A DNA stretch of 64,000 nucleotides from Candidatus Contubernalis alkalaceticus (GTDB lineage: Bacteria; Bacillota; Dethiobacteria; SKNC01). The stretch is taken from assembly GCF_022558445.1 (NCBI RefSeq), contig NZ_CP054699.1, positions 266,001 through 330,000 of the forward strand, read 5' to 3'. Under the pieces are notes generated by a model. The model saw only the letters and a list, made by a program, of their open reading frames with translations. It was not told the DNA's origin and made no database searches. Every line of letters begins with the position of its first letter. The first letter of the stretch is position 1. Shown here piece after piece: positions 28,129-37,013 of the stretch. Made by a program: the position numbers and the translations under genes.

Positions 28129-29187
28129 ATGGACAGGCTTACATCATTTGAAAGAATGAAAGCATTGGTTCAAAAAGGGGATTTGGATAGAATTCCTGTT
28201 TTTTCTTTAGCTATTGCTTATTCTGCTGTGGTTTCCGGCTTGACGCTGGAAGATTTCTATCTTAATCCTGAAAAAGCTTTGGATGCCCAGCTTTGGGCTT
28301 CTGATCTTCATCAATACGATGGAAACCCTACATATAATATTCCTGAGTGGGGAGGATGGGATTTTGGAGGGGAGTTAAGTTTTCCAAAATCACCAAATTA
28401 CGCGCTGCCCAATCTTTCTAAGCGTCCTGTAATCAGCGAAAAAGATGTTCAGCATCTTAAAGTGCCTGTATTTATCAGCGCTCCTGCCGGGAAGAGAATG
28501 ATACGTTTTGCCAGGCTTGCCAGGGAAAAAGGATATCCAGCAATAATTCCCGGGGGATCCCCTATGGGATTAGCTGGCTCTGTTGTGGAACCTGCTCTTT
28601 TGCTTCGCTGGATATGTACGAGGCCTGAACTAGTTCATGAAATTCTAAGGCTGTGTACCGACTATCTTTTACAAATAGCAGATATTTTCATAGAAGAATT
28701 CGGGCCGGAAGCGTGTTCTGTTTTTTCTACATTTCCTTGGGAATGTCATGCAGTGGTTTCACCAAAAGTATTTGAGCATTTTACTCTCCCATATGTAAAG
28801 CAGATACACGAAAGGTTAATTGATAAAGGTTTGAGGAGGTGGGTCATACATTTGTGTGGAGACCACACTCGCAATTTGCACTTATGGCTTAAAGAAATTC
28901 CTCTTGTTTCTAGAACGATTTTTACAGTGGGGCATGAGATGGATATCTTTAAAACAGCAAAAGTGTTAGGTGAGGATTACATTATTGGAGGCAATGTTTC
29001 AACCATATTGATGCAGTCAGGAATACCGAAGCAAGTATTTGAAGAAAGCAGGCATATTATACAAAAGATGAAAAATCATCCTGGAGGTTTTATTATAATG
29101 CCATCCTGCGCTCTTCCTCCAACTACCCCTTCTGCCAATTTACATGCTATGGTAAAAGCAGCGAGAGAGTTTGGTAGTTATGAATAA
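28129..29187 (+). CDS. URO-D superfamily protein, putative methyltransferase (type I, copy 2)
   Basis: This protein of about 352 residues is closely related to the one at 19207 (shared GGWDFGGEL, LLLRW, PWECHAVVSP, WVIHLCGDH, VGHEMDI, MPSC). The zinc-type His-x-Cys in IHLCGDH and the distant Cys in IMPSCALPP are intact, consistent with methyl transfer chemistry as in MtaA/MtbA. The ATG after TTGGAGG is preferred over the one eight codons upstream. It sits between the molybdoenzyme gene and the duplicated binding protein gene, and so belongs to the NitT/TauT-like module. Confidence 0.82.
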   Translation: MDRLTSFERMKALVQKGDLDRIPVFSLAIAYSAVVSGLTLEDFYLNPEKALDAQLWASDLHQYDGNPTYNIPEWGGWDFGGELSFPKSPNYALPNLSKRPVISEKDVQHLKVPVFISAPAGKRMIRFARLAREKGYPAIIPGGSPMGLAGSVVEPALLLRWICTRPELVHEILRLCTDYLLQIADIFIEEFGPEACSVFSTFPWECHAVVSPKVFEHFTLPYVKQIHERLIDKGLRRWVIHLCGDHTRNLHLWLKEIPLVSRTIFTVGHEMDIFKTAKVLGEDYIIGGNVSTILMQSGIPKQVFEESRHIIQKMKNHPGGFIIMPSCALPPTTPSANLHAMVKAAREFGSYE

Positions 29188-29191
29188 TACT

Positions 29192-29257
29192 TTTTACAGT
29201 ATCTATAAAGTAGTGGAGCACAGAGCTATGCGCTGGAAACCTGCTGTTAAACAGTAG
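29192..29257 (+). pseudogene. Scar of a duplicated NitT/TauT-like permease C-terminus
   Basis: Reading FYSIYKVVEHRAMRWKPAVKQ and then TAG, this matches the last residues of the permease at 23928 almost exactly. No upstream permease sequence remains; the URO-D gene ends directly before it. It shows that the following binding protein gene arose by duplication of a permease-tail plus binding-protein segment. Confidence 0.85.
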
Positions 29258-29285
29258 GAAAAAACAAGAAAGAGGGTAGAAAAAA

Positions 29286-30320
29286 ATGAAAAAGTTATTA
29301 TTTCTTTTATTGATTGCAGGCGTTCTAATGATTATGTTGGTTGGGTGTGCAGATGAAACGGCGTCAACGAATAATGACCAGAAGCCTGCCCAGCTACAGG
29401 AAATTGTGATTACTGAACCTGCCAGAGGAGTACTATGGGGGCCTATATATGTAGCCCAGACGCTAGGTTTTTTCGAGGAGGCGGGGCTAACTGCTGATAT
29501 TCAAACAATAAGCGGCGGGGATCCCGCAGCTGCAGTATTTTCTGGAGATGCACAGTTTGGTTTCAGGGGGGTTGAAATGCCCATGATGGCAACAGAAGCC
29601 GGCCAGAATGTAAAAATACTAGTATCTACTTCTCAGCGGTTTCCCTATGCAATGATAGGGCAGGGGCCGGAATTTACAACTGTGGAATCCTTAAAGGGAC
29701 AAGTGGTAGCAGGGTCAACACCCAGCGGCTCTCCTACTGCATGGGTGAAGGCTTGTTTGGCATATTATGGCTTAGACCCTGACCAAGATGTAGATCTTAC
29801 CATGGTACCTGGTCCTGGCATCATTTCTGCTTTGAAGACTGGAGACGTTGTCGCAGGCTGTGGATGGAATGGAAGTATTATTCAAATGATACTTGAAAAT
29901 GATGGAGTAATTTTAGTTGATGGCCGTGATACTACGGTATTTAAAGAAATGATGGGTTCGGAAACGTATGAAATGTATATAATGTTTGCCACCGATGAAT
30001 ACATTGCAGAAAACCCTGAAACGGTACAGAAAGTTGTAACTGCTGTAGCAAAAGGAATAAAATGGATTGATGAGCATACGATTGAAGAAATAGCAGAAGC
30101 GCTTGCTCCATTTTTCATGGATGAAGAAACCCTGTTAATTGATATAGAGGAAGCGAAAAAATATGAGCAATTTACTGTGGATGGAAAGCATACGGAATCA
30201 GGTTATCAAGCGGCATTGAAACTGGCAAAGAGTGTTGGGGCTATCTCCAGTGATATCCCTGTAGACAAAATATACGATGAATCGTTTCTGGACAAAGCCT
30301 GGGAGGAAATTGGGAGATAG
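29286..30320 (+). CDS. NMT1/SsuA-like solute-binding lipoprotein, copy 2
   Basis: This 344-residue lipoprotein (signal ending MIMLVGC) is a close paralogue of the protein at 24735, with most residues identical throughout. It probably uses the same ATPase and permease. The permease scar upstream proves a shared origin. Divergence in the central segment around residues 175-205 may give it a different ligand preference. It ends the NitT/TauT-like module. Confidence 0.88.
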   Translation: MKKLLFLLLIAGVLMIMLVGCADETASTNNDQKPAQLQEIVITEPARGVLWGPIYVAQTLGFFEEAGLTADIQTISGGDPAAAVFSGDAQFGFRGVEMPMMATEAGQNVKILVSTSQRFPYAMIGQGPEFTTVESLKGQVVAGSTPSGSPTAWVKACLAYYGLDPDQDVDLTMVPGPGIISALKTGDVVAGCGWNGSIIQMILENDGVILVDGRDTTVFKEMMGSETYEMYIMFATDEYIAENPETVQKVVTAVAKGIKWIDEHTIEEIAEALAPFFMDEETLLIDIEEAKKYEQFTVDGKHTESGYQAALKLAKSVGAISSDIPVDKIYDESFLDKAWEEIGR

Positions 30321-30450
30321 CTATGCGAATAAGTATGATTAATTAATATTAATAAAAAAAAGGGGCATAAAAAATATTGCTAAACATATCTCAAATGACT
30401 TCGTGTCCTGTTAAATTTAAAAATATCAGATGACTACTTACCGAACATAA

Positions 30451-31524
30451 AAAAGAGGCAACAAAATATATACAGCTTTTGCTGGAGGGGACGGGCCCGT
30501 AGTATTTGATTTTTTATGCTTATACTATGAAAGCCTCATAGATTTGGATATTATAGCACCGGTGGACTGGGAAACCATGGGCCATAACTCTCAGGAAGAG
30601 TTTGCTGGTGAATGGTTTGAAGGTGCTATTGAGGGTGTTAGAGAGAGTGATGGCAATTTTTATTCACTTCCCTTTATTGGTAATACCTGGAGTTTATATA
30701 TCAATAGAGAACATTTTGAAGAAGCAGGCTTAGACCCTGTTAATGATGCTCCAAAGACCTGGGAAGAGCTGAAAATAGTTGCGGAACAATTGACTGTTCG
30801 GGAAGATGGAAAACTAGTAAAGAAAGGTTACGACTTACCTTATATACCAGGAGCACACTGGTGGATGTTTGTGTGGGGGCCTCTCCTTGCCCAGCATGGA
30901 GGAAGTATTTTAAGTGAAGATGGTTCCAGGGCTACCATAAATGAAGAACCCGGGGTAAAAGCCTTACAGGATTTTTATGACTTGGTTCACAAGCATAAGG
31001 TTACTGAACCGGGAATTACCACAGGGGAGGCAATAGAAGACTTTATGACAGGCCTTAGTTCCATGTGGATTGCCGGTCCTTGGGCAAGAAGTAATTTTGA
31101 AGGTAGGGATATTGTTGATAAATACATGGTAGCTCCCCTTCCACAGGTGGATTTAGATAACAGACTTACCTTTATGGGCGGTTACTGGTGGTTTGTGTCA
31201 AATAAAGTAGACAGTGAAATGCAAAAAGAAGGCTGGAAATTTCTACAATATTTAACATCAGACCCGGGGGAACAGTTTGAAAGAACCGGTTTACTTATGC
31301 CGAAGCCAGGACTGTTAGAATCGGAATCATGGAAGGAGTTTCCCTTTAGCGAAGTATTTTCCATTGATTTAGAAGCGGGCATATGGCCTGAGAGTTCGCC
31401 TGTCTATCCAGAAATTGAAAAGGCGGTAGCAGATGCCATGGAAAGAAGTCTGATAGGAGATATGGATCCTCAAGAGTCTTTAGATATTGCTGCTGAGGAG
31501 ATTAATAGAGCGCTGCAGGAATAA
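30451..31524 (+). pseudogene. N-terminally truncated carbohydrate-type solute-binding protein
   Basis: The frame is open from 30451, just after a TAA, and encodes a family-1 sugar-binding protein (AFAGGDGPVVFDF, TWEELKIVAEQLT, WIAGPWARSNFEG, GGYWWFVSNK) without signal peptide or lipobox. About 60-70 N-terminal residues are missing. A TTG at 30544 gives a 326-residue product that would be cytoplasmic. Homology continues upstream of this TTG, so it is not a true start. The partner permeases lie 2 kb away, beyond an IS110 element. I judge it non-functional as a binding protein. Confidence 0.7.
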
Positions 31525-31704
31525 TTGCTTTTAATTAGAGCAGCGGTGTGATGTCAAGTAGTTAACTGGAAATTATTTAAGAAATTCGCTGCTGTTAAGG
31601 GGGTGCTTGCCCAAAAAAGGCATCACTTAACTAAGCCACCCAAATTAACAGTACTAAAATTACATTAACGGTAAATTATGGGTGGATGGAATCGCAGCTA
31701 ATCT

Positions 31705-32967
31705 TTATAATATTTCTTGTTGGTTTCCTCCTCTCTGTTGGTAGAGTTGGTTCGTCTTTAGCAGATGAAAGACCAACCGTACCAGTTTACGTGCTGTAAG
31801 AGCAAGGGCCCGTTTATGGGCGAACTGTTTCGGCTCTGCCTTTTTCTTGGCATAATACTCTGCAAAAACAGGGTCGTGCACCCGAACACTGTTAGCCGCC
31901 TCCATTAAGTAATATCGTAAATAGCGGTTCCCAGAGTGAATTAGCCGTGTTTGGCTGGCCGTAAAGTTTCCCGATTGATTCTCAGTCCAGGCAATGCCCG
32001 CATGCTTAGCCAACTGCTTATGGCTGGCAAACTGGTGGATGTCACCAATTTCAGCCAAGATACCAGAAGAAAAGATAGGACCGATACCCGGGACAGAATC
32101 TAGAGTTTGAGGAATCGTTTTTAAATGGTCTTCAATAGCCTTTTTTATAGACTTAATCTGTTCCTGAATTGTCCGAATGACCCGAATACTGGAGGCCATA
32201 GCTAGGTTAACAGAATCAGCCATAGCCTTAGATAATCGGTAAGAAGAACGAGCTGCTTTCTGTAACTCCTTAGCCACAGATTGAGGATCATCAAATCGAT
32301 TTTTACCATGCTGGATTAAAAATTCCACCAGCTGGTCCACAGAGATTTCTGCTAAAGCTTCTGTGGATTCAAACTCCTCCATGACGGCCAAAGAAGTTGC
32401 CGACAGCTTGTTTTCAAAAACAAGCGTGTAATCGCTGCATTTTAAATACAGGTTGGTCATAAGGAAATTACTTTCTCTTACCAGTGCCTTCATGAGATGG
32501 TACCTGGTCCGGGTCAGCCGCTGCAGTGCCATCATCGGTTCACTCCAGGTGAAGGGATGAGGTAAGTGGCCGGACCGAACCTTGGCGGCAATATACCAGG
32601 CATCCACCCGGTCATTTTTAGGGGGGGAAAGGAAATGAGACTTTTTATACTCCTTAATTAGGCTCGGGTTAAACATATAGACTTTAACATTAGAGCACCC
32701 AAAATCTAAATGCCGATGTAAGTATATGGCGGCGTGAGTCGAGTAGCAGCCGGTATGTTCCAGTCCAAAACGAATTTCATCAAAACTATGCTTATCTACC
32801 AGCTGATTAATCCGTTTCTGCAGCTCCATGATACCGGGTCGGTTATTTAGAACAGTAAAGCGGCATAAAGCTCGTTTCTCTTCTTCATCGGTTAAACAGC
32901 ATACTACATTTTCCTTGCTGCTTACATCAATACCGACAAACAAAGGGATAGTCATCGTCGTTTTCAC
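31705..32967 (-). mobile_element. IS110-family transposase
   Basis: The 420-residue protein has the N-terminal RuvC-like DEDD domain (FVGIDVSSKENVVCC, RFGLEHTGCYSTHAA, KNDRVDAWYIA) and the C-terminal transposase-20 domain (LDSVPGIGPIFSSGILAEIGDI, AGIAWTENQSGNF with downstream Ser). It appears intact, with a good GGAGG before its start. It separates a truncated sugar-binding protein gene from its permease genes and is oriented against them. IS110 elements use a bridge RNA encoded in a noncoding end and usually leave no terminal inverted repeats. Confidence 0.93.
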
Positions 32968-33583
32968 CTCCTTAGAAAAAGGATGTGATGTCTACAGTCC
33001 TGGGATGTCCCTGGGAAACCCATGAACGACAGCCTTGCGAGCTATTGGAATACACCGGTTCCCCTCGGTGCACTGGTCTCCCTCTGCTGGCAGGAGAGAG
33101 GGGCAACCGGGAAACAGTCAGCGTGTTGGTCTATAACATGGGGCCAGGGGAACACTCTTAAAAAGGAAGACACCCGATAACGGGGCAACGGGAGAAAATT
33201 GAACATTCCCTTGGTAGACACCTATGGCTATATTTTCCCAAAGACATCCCAGAACTGTAAACCCTTTTTTCAATTAATTTGACATGATACGCGGAAACGT
33301 ATTGTTTGATAGGCTTGTGAATATGCCGCAGTTGTGGATTCTGATGGATAACTCTTCGAGTTACCCACAGACCCCACGAACTGCTTGGACAACGCTTCGC
33401 GTTGACCACATATTCACAACCCCTGCTGCTAATTTTTTTAATCTTTTTTTAAAAAGATCATAAGTAAGTTAGATAACAAGATTTGATTCTGTATAAAGTT
33501 TTCAAAGAACAAATGAGCACCATCCGAACTGGAAATTTACGTCCAAATCGTCTGCTGCTCATAGTATACAAGGAGATTTGAGG
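32968..33583. other. Noncoding end of the IS110 element and flank, candidate bridge-RNA region
   Basis: About 600 bases lie upstream of the transposase (to its right) without a supported gene. The region is GC-richer and structured. It contains a 28-base imperfect inverted repeat, 32991-33018 against 33234-33261, and two successive hairpins with TTC loops: GGATAACTC/GAGTTACCC at about 33344-33364 and GGACAACGC/GCGTTGACC at about 33388-33408. In IS110 the bridge RNA lies upstream of the transposase, so it would be transcribed from the minus strand here. The exact element ends are not identified. Confidence 0.4.
32991..33261. repeat. Imperfect inverted repeat beside the IS110 transposase
   Basis: The left arm begins TCTACAGTCCTGGGATGTC. 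The right arm, as reverse complement, begins TTTACAGTTCTGGGATGTC. About 23 of 28 bases match, with arms some 215 bases apart. This may be part of the IS noncoding end or a nested small element. Confidence 0.6.
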
Positions 33584-34459
33584 ATGAAAAAAGGTAACTT
33601 AAAGAAAAAACAAAATAAAGCCGGAGTCTTTTTTGTGGCTCCGGCATTGTTCTTCTTAACCGTTTTTTTAGGATATCCTGTTGTAATAGCTTTTATTACA
33701 AGCTTTACCAAATATGATATGTTAAATCCTCCTGAGTGGGTGGGATTAAGTAATTATGTCAATATCTTTACCAGCAGTAATTTTTATAACTCGTTATGGG
33801 TTACTCTGCAGTTTGCAGCCGGGTCAATTATCCCTATAATAGTGCTGTCATTAGTTCTTGCTGTAGTTTTAAACAATCAGTTTAAAGGTTCAGACACAAT
33901 TAAGTTATTAATATTTCTACCGGTGGTTCTTTCGGAAGTTGTTGCGGCAGTGATATGGAAGTTTTTATTACATCCCTATGGGGTATTTAACGAGGGTTTA
34001 TTAAAAATAGGGATTATAAATACATACATATCCTGGTTGACAGACCCTGATTATGTAATAGTCGGTTTTATAATTTTTGCTCTTTGGAAAAATGTAGGTT
34101 ATTTTATGGTAATATTTTTAACGGGATTACAGAATATACCTAAACAGTATTATGAAGCTGCAGCAATAGATGGTGTATCAATCTGGCAAAGATTTTTTTT
34201 TATCACACTTCCTCTATTAAAGCCTACAGTTCTATTTGCCGGTATAGTTGTGTTGATTAATATTTTTAACACCTTTACTCCCTTTTATGTTATGACCCGC
34301 GGGGGGCCGGTCAACAGCTCTGAGGTATTATCGTTATTAATTTACCGTACCGGTTTTCAGTTTTTGCAGATGGGAAAAGCCTCTGCATTATCTGTGGTCT
34401 TGCTGCTAATTGTTAGTATTTTCAGCATTATGTTGTTTCGCCTTGGGAGGGAGCACTAA
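33584..34459 (+). CDS. Carbohydrate ABC transporter permease, MalF/UgpA-like
   Basis: This permease of about 291 residues has six membrane segments and an EAA loop (YYEAAAIDGVSIWQRFFFITLPLL) typical of CUT1 sugar importers. The ATG follows AAGGAG by eight bases. A second permease gene starts right after its stop. Its binding protein gene (30451-31524) is truncated and lies beyond an IS110 element, and the ATPase gene is reduced to a fragment, so this importer is probably inactive. Confidence 0.85.
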   Translation: MKKGNLKKKQNKAGVFFVAPALFFLTVFLGYPVVIAFITSFTKYDMLNPPEWVGLSNYVNIFTSSNFYNSLWVTLQFAAGSIIPIIVLSLVLAVVLNNQFKGSDTIKLLIFLPVVLSEVVAAVIWKFLLHPYGVFNEGLLKIGIINTYISWLTDPDYVIVGFIIFALWKNVGYFMVIFLTGLQNIPKQYYEAAAIDGVSIWQRFFFITLPLLKPTVLFAGIVVLINIFNTFTPFYVMTRGGPVNSSEVLSLLIYRTGFQFLQMGKASALSVVLLLIVSIFSIMLFRLGREH

Positions 34460-35289
34460 ATGAAAAGTATTTCTCTTTTTGTTAAATATTTAATGCTGAT
34501 ACTATTATCTTTTTTAATGGTTATGCCGGTCCTCCTCATGGTAGTAACATCTTTAAAATATCAGCAGGATGTTTTTGCCCTTCCGGTACAGTGGATACCA
34601 GACCCATAAAATGGGATAATTACAAGATTATTTTTGAAAAATATTCATTTGCACTTTACTTTCTTAACAGTCTTATCATCGCGGTTACAGCAACCTTGGC
34701 AAATTTACTTTTGTCATCTTTAGCGGGGTATGGTTTAGCCAAGTTTCATTTTAAAGGGAGAAATATACTCTTTTTATTAATAGTTGTTACTCTATTGCTG
34801 CCAAGGCAGGCCCTTATTGTCCCTTTATATATGATAATATCTTCTATGAATCTGGTAGATTCTACACTGGCTATAATATTACCTTATGTTACCTCTCCCT
34901 TTGCAATATTTCTCATGAGGCAGTTTTTTTTATCCGTTCCTGACGATATGATTGAGGCGGCAAGAGTTGATGGAGCAACAGAGCTTCAGATATTTTTTAA
35001 AATAATACTGCCCATGGCTAAACCAGCATTAGCAGCTTTAGGAATATTTAGCTTTATGTTTAATTGGAATAATTTTTTGTGGCCCCTGGTTGTTTTAAGA
35101 AGTGATGCAAAATTTACCCTTCCCTTAGGTATTGTGATGATGCAGGATATTTACTCCAAAGCATATAATGAAATTTTTGTAGCGGCAGCTTTTGCTTCAC
35201 TACCCATCATTATTGTATATTTCATATTACAAAAGAAGTTTATTAACAGCATGGTTTTAACCGGGGTTCCAAAGAAAGGTAACGGTTAG
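34460..35289 (+). pseudogene. Carbohydrate ABC transporter permease, MalG/UgpE-like, frameshifted
   Basis: An ATG at 34460, one base after the previous stop, opens a frame with a typical first membrane segment and reads to ALPVQWIPDP followed by TAA near 34607. The rest of the protein (PIKWDNYKIIFEKYSF onward, with EAA loop EAARVDGATELQIFFKIILPMA) continues in another frame to 35289. One base appears to be missing in the CCC run near 34605. A true deletion, a sequencing error or programmed slippage could explain it. The first fits the decay of the surrounding genes. Confidence 0.8.
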
Positions 35290-35291
35290 AT

Positions 35292-36575
35292 ATGGGAAAA
35301 CTAATAGAATATGTTCAGAGCTTTGACAGAAGATTAGTTTCACCTGTAGGGGGTGGCAGCAGGGAAAAGTTTAATAAATCAGTTGAAAAATACTGTTTGA
35401 ATCCTGAAGAAACCCTTGCCCGGTGGATGTATTTTCAATCTACTGAATATGGACACGATTTAGTTTTTTCAACCATGCCCATGCAAAATATAGTGAAGTA
35501 TTTAGGTTTTAAAACTTCTCATACAAAAAATGGAGTAGAGTATGTTGTTGAAAATCAGCTTAGGGATGAAAAAGATTTCAAAAAGATAAAAACAGCAGGA
35601 ATTCTTAAGGATGAACTATATAAGCCCTATATTTCTTGTATAAGTACCTTTAAACAAATATCAAACAAACTGGTTGGGGGCGCTTGTTTTGGACCTTTTA
35701 CAGTGGCAGGGTTGCTGTTGGGTACAGAAAGATTATGTAAAAGCTGTATTAAAGAACCTGCTTTTCTCCATAAAATCCTGGGGAGAATAACCAATTGGAT
35801 AATTGAAATGGCTCAGGAATGTGAAAGAGAAGGGGCAGATTTTTTTTGGTTGGCAGAACCCTCTGCGGTTTTGGTTTCAAAAGAACATTTTGAGAGTTTT
35901 TCAGGTATGTTTTTAAAACATATTTATGACAGTATATCAATTCCGGGCTTTTTGCATGTGCCAGGCAGCACCAATTATTTGATAGATGCATTTATAAAAA
36001 CAGGTGCCCAGTGTTTGAGCCTTGATTCTCATGTGGATATGCGGGATATGGGGCATAAACTGTCCCAGGATATAGTGGTTTTAGGTAATATTAATTCTAT
36101 TTCCCTGCTTCAGGACAGCGCTGATGAAATTGAAAAACAGGTATTGAGATTAAATAAAGAAATTAAAAATTTTCCGAACTTTATTGTAAGTTCAGGAGGG
36201 GGCCTTTCACCTGACACCCCGGAAAATAATTTGAAAGCATTATTTAACATAACCCGGAGGTTTCCTGTTCGGAACAGGGAGGATTACAGCCATATCCAGT
36301 TGTTATGGCGAACCATGGCAGATAAAAGTTTTGAAGAGGTCAATCAATTAATATCTCTAAATAATTGGTCCCGGGAGCTTATACTCAGCAGCATCCAGGA
36401 AGCGTGTATATATTTGAGTAGAAGGTTGAAAAAAAGGGAAGTTAGTATTGATGAATATCAAAAAAGAATGAATGAAATTAATAAGCTGATGGGAACTGAA
36501 CATATCGATATAAACTCATCAATTACCATTGAAGACAAAACATATCGGCTTAAACACATAAAATATGGATTTTAG
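35292..36575 (+). CDS. URO-D superfamily protein lacking the zinc-site cysteines, with C-terminal extension
   Basis: This 427-residue protein has a URO-D-like barrel over about 1-325 (GGACFGPFTVAGLLLG, FFWLAEPSAVLVS, LSLDSHVDM, VVLGNINSI). At the position where the other URO-D proteins here have HVCG or HLCG it has HVPGST, and the distal Cys motif is replaced by SSGGGLSPDTP. Zinc-dependent thiol chemistry as in MtaA is therefore unlikely. It could instead act like a substrate:corrinoid methyltransferase or decarboxylase. An extra helical tail of about 100 residues is unrecognised. It starts two bases after the frameshifted permease gene and so belonged to the sugar-importer module. Confidence 0.7.
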   Translation: MGKLIEYVQSFDRRLVSPVGGGSREKFNKSVEKYCLNPEETLARWMYFQSTEYGHDLVFSTMPMQNIVKYLGFKTSHTKNGVEYVVENQLRDEKDFKKIKTAGILKDELYKPYISCISTFKQISNKLVGGACFGPFTVAGLLLGTERLCKSCIKEPAFLHKILGRITNWIIEMAQECEREGADFFWLAEPSAVLVSKEHFESFSGMFLKHIYDSISIPGFLHVPGSTNYLIDAFIKTGAQCLSLDSHVDMRDMGHKLSQDIVVLGNINSISLLQDSADEIEKQVLRLNKEIKNFPNFIVSSGGGLSPDTPENNLKALFNITRRFPVRNREDYSHIQLLWRTMADKSFEEVNQLISLNNWSRELILSSIQEACIYLSRRLKKREVSIDEYQKRMNEINKLMGTEHIDINSSITIEDKTYRLKHIKYGF

Positions 36576-37013
36576 GCATCATATTAACATTTTGTAAACA
36601 AATACTAAAAAATATCGGAGTATGCAGGAGGAAAGCAGCAGTGGCAAAGGTGGAGTTCAAAAACATTTGTAAGGGATTTTTTGTGTCCAGAAGTTAAACG
36701 CCGATAACCAAAAAGCATGAGAGCAAGGGATGTGGATAACAAAACGGAAATATTAGTATAACTTATTATGTGATATGATGTTAATTGATTGATGTGATTT
36801 AGTAATAAAGAAAAAATGTACAAGCCTTATTGAATACTTCCTAAAAAACAGAAAGAAGCCAAAAAAGTCTGATAATCTGGATTTTAAACATTTGCTAACT
36901 ATCGTTGTAAATTTAGACGAAATAAAAAAAGAATTAAGGGGGTGTTAAGAAGTTAATATAAAAAAGTTGAACATAGTATGATTATACTTATATTAAGAAG
37001 GGAGCAAACAAGA
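36576..37013. other. Intergenic region with an ATPase remnant
   Basis: About 440 bases separate the URO-D gene from the next importer. Besides the ATPase fragment at 36641-36697, I see only AT-rich sequence and an AAGGGGGTG motif near 36940 that is not tied to a gene. The shared upstream element seen before other modules is not evident here. Confidence 0.5.
36641..36697 (+). pseudogene. N-terminal remnant of a sugar-importer ATPase gene
   Basis: GCAGGAGG precedes a GTG that opens MAKVEFKNICKGFFVSRS and then TAA. The opening fits UgpC/MsmX-type ATPases of CUT1 importers. Nothing recognisable continues. Its position right after the permease and URO-D genes makes it a plausible relic of the ATPase of the decayed sugar importer. 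Confidence 0.55.
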
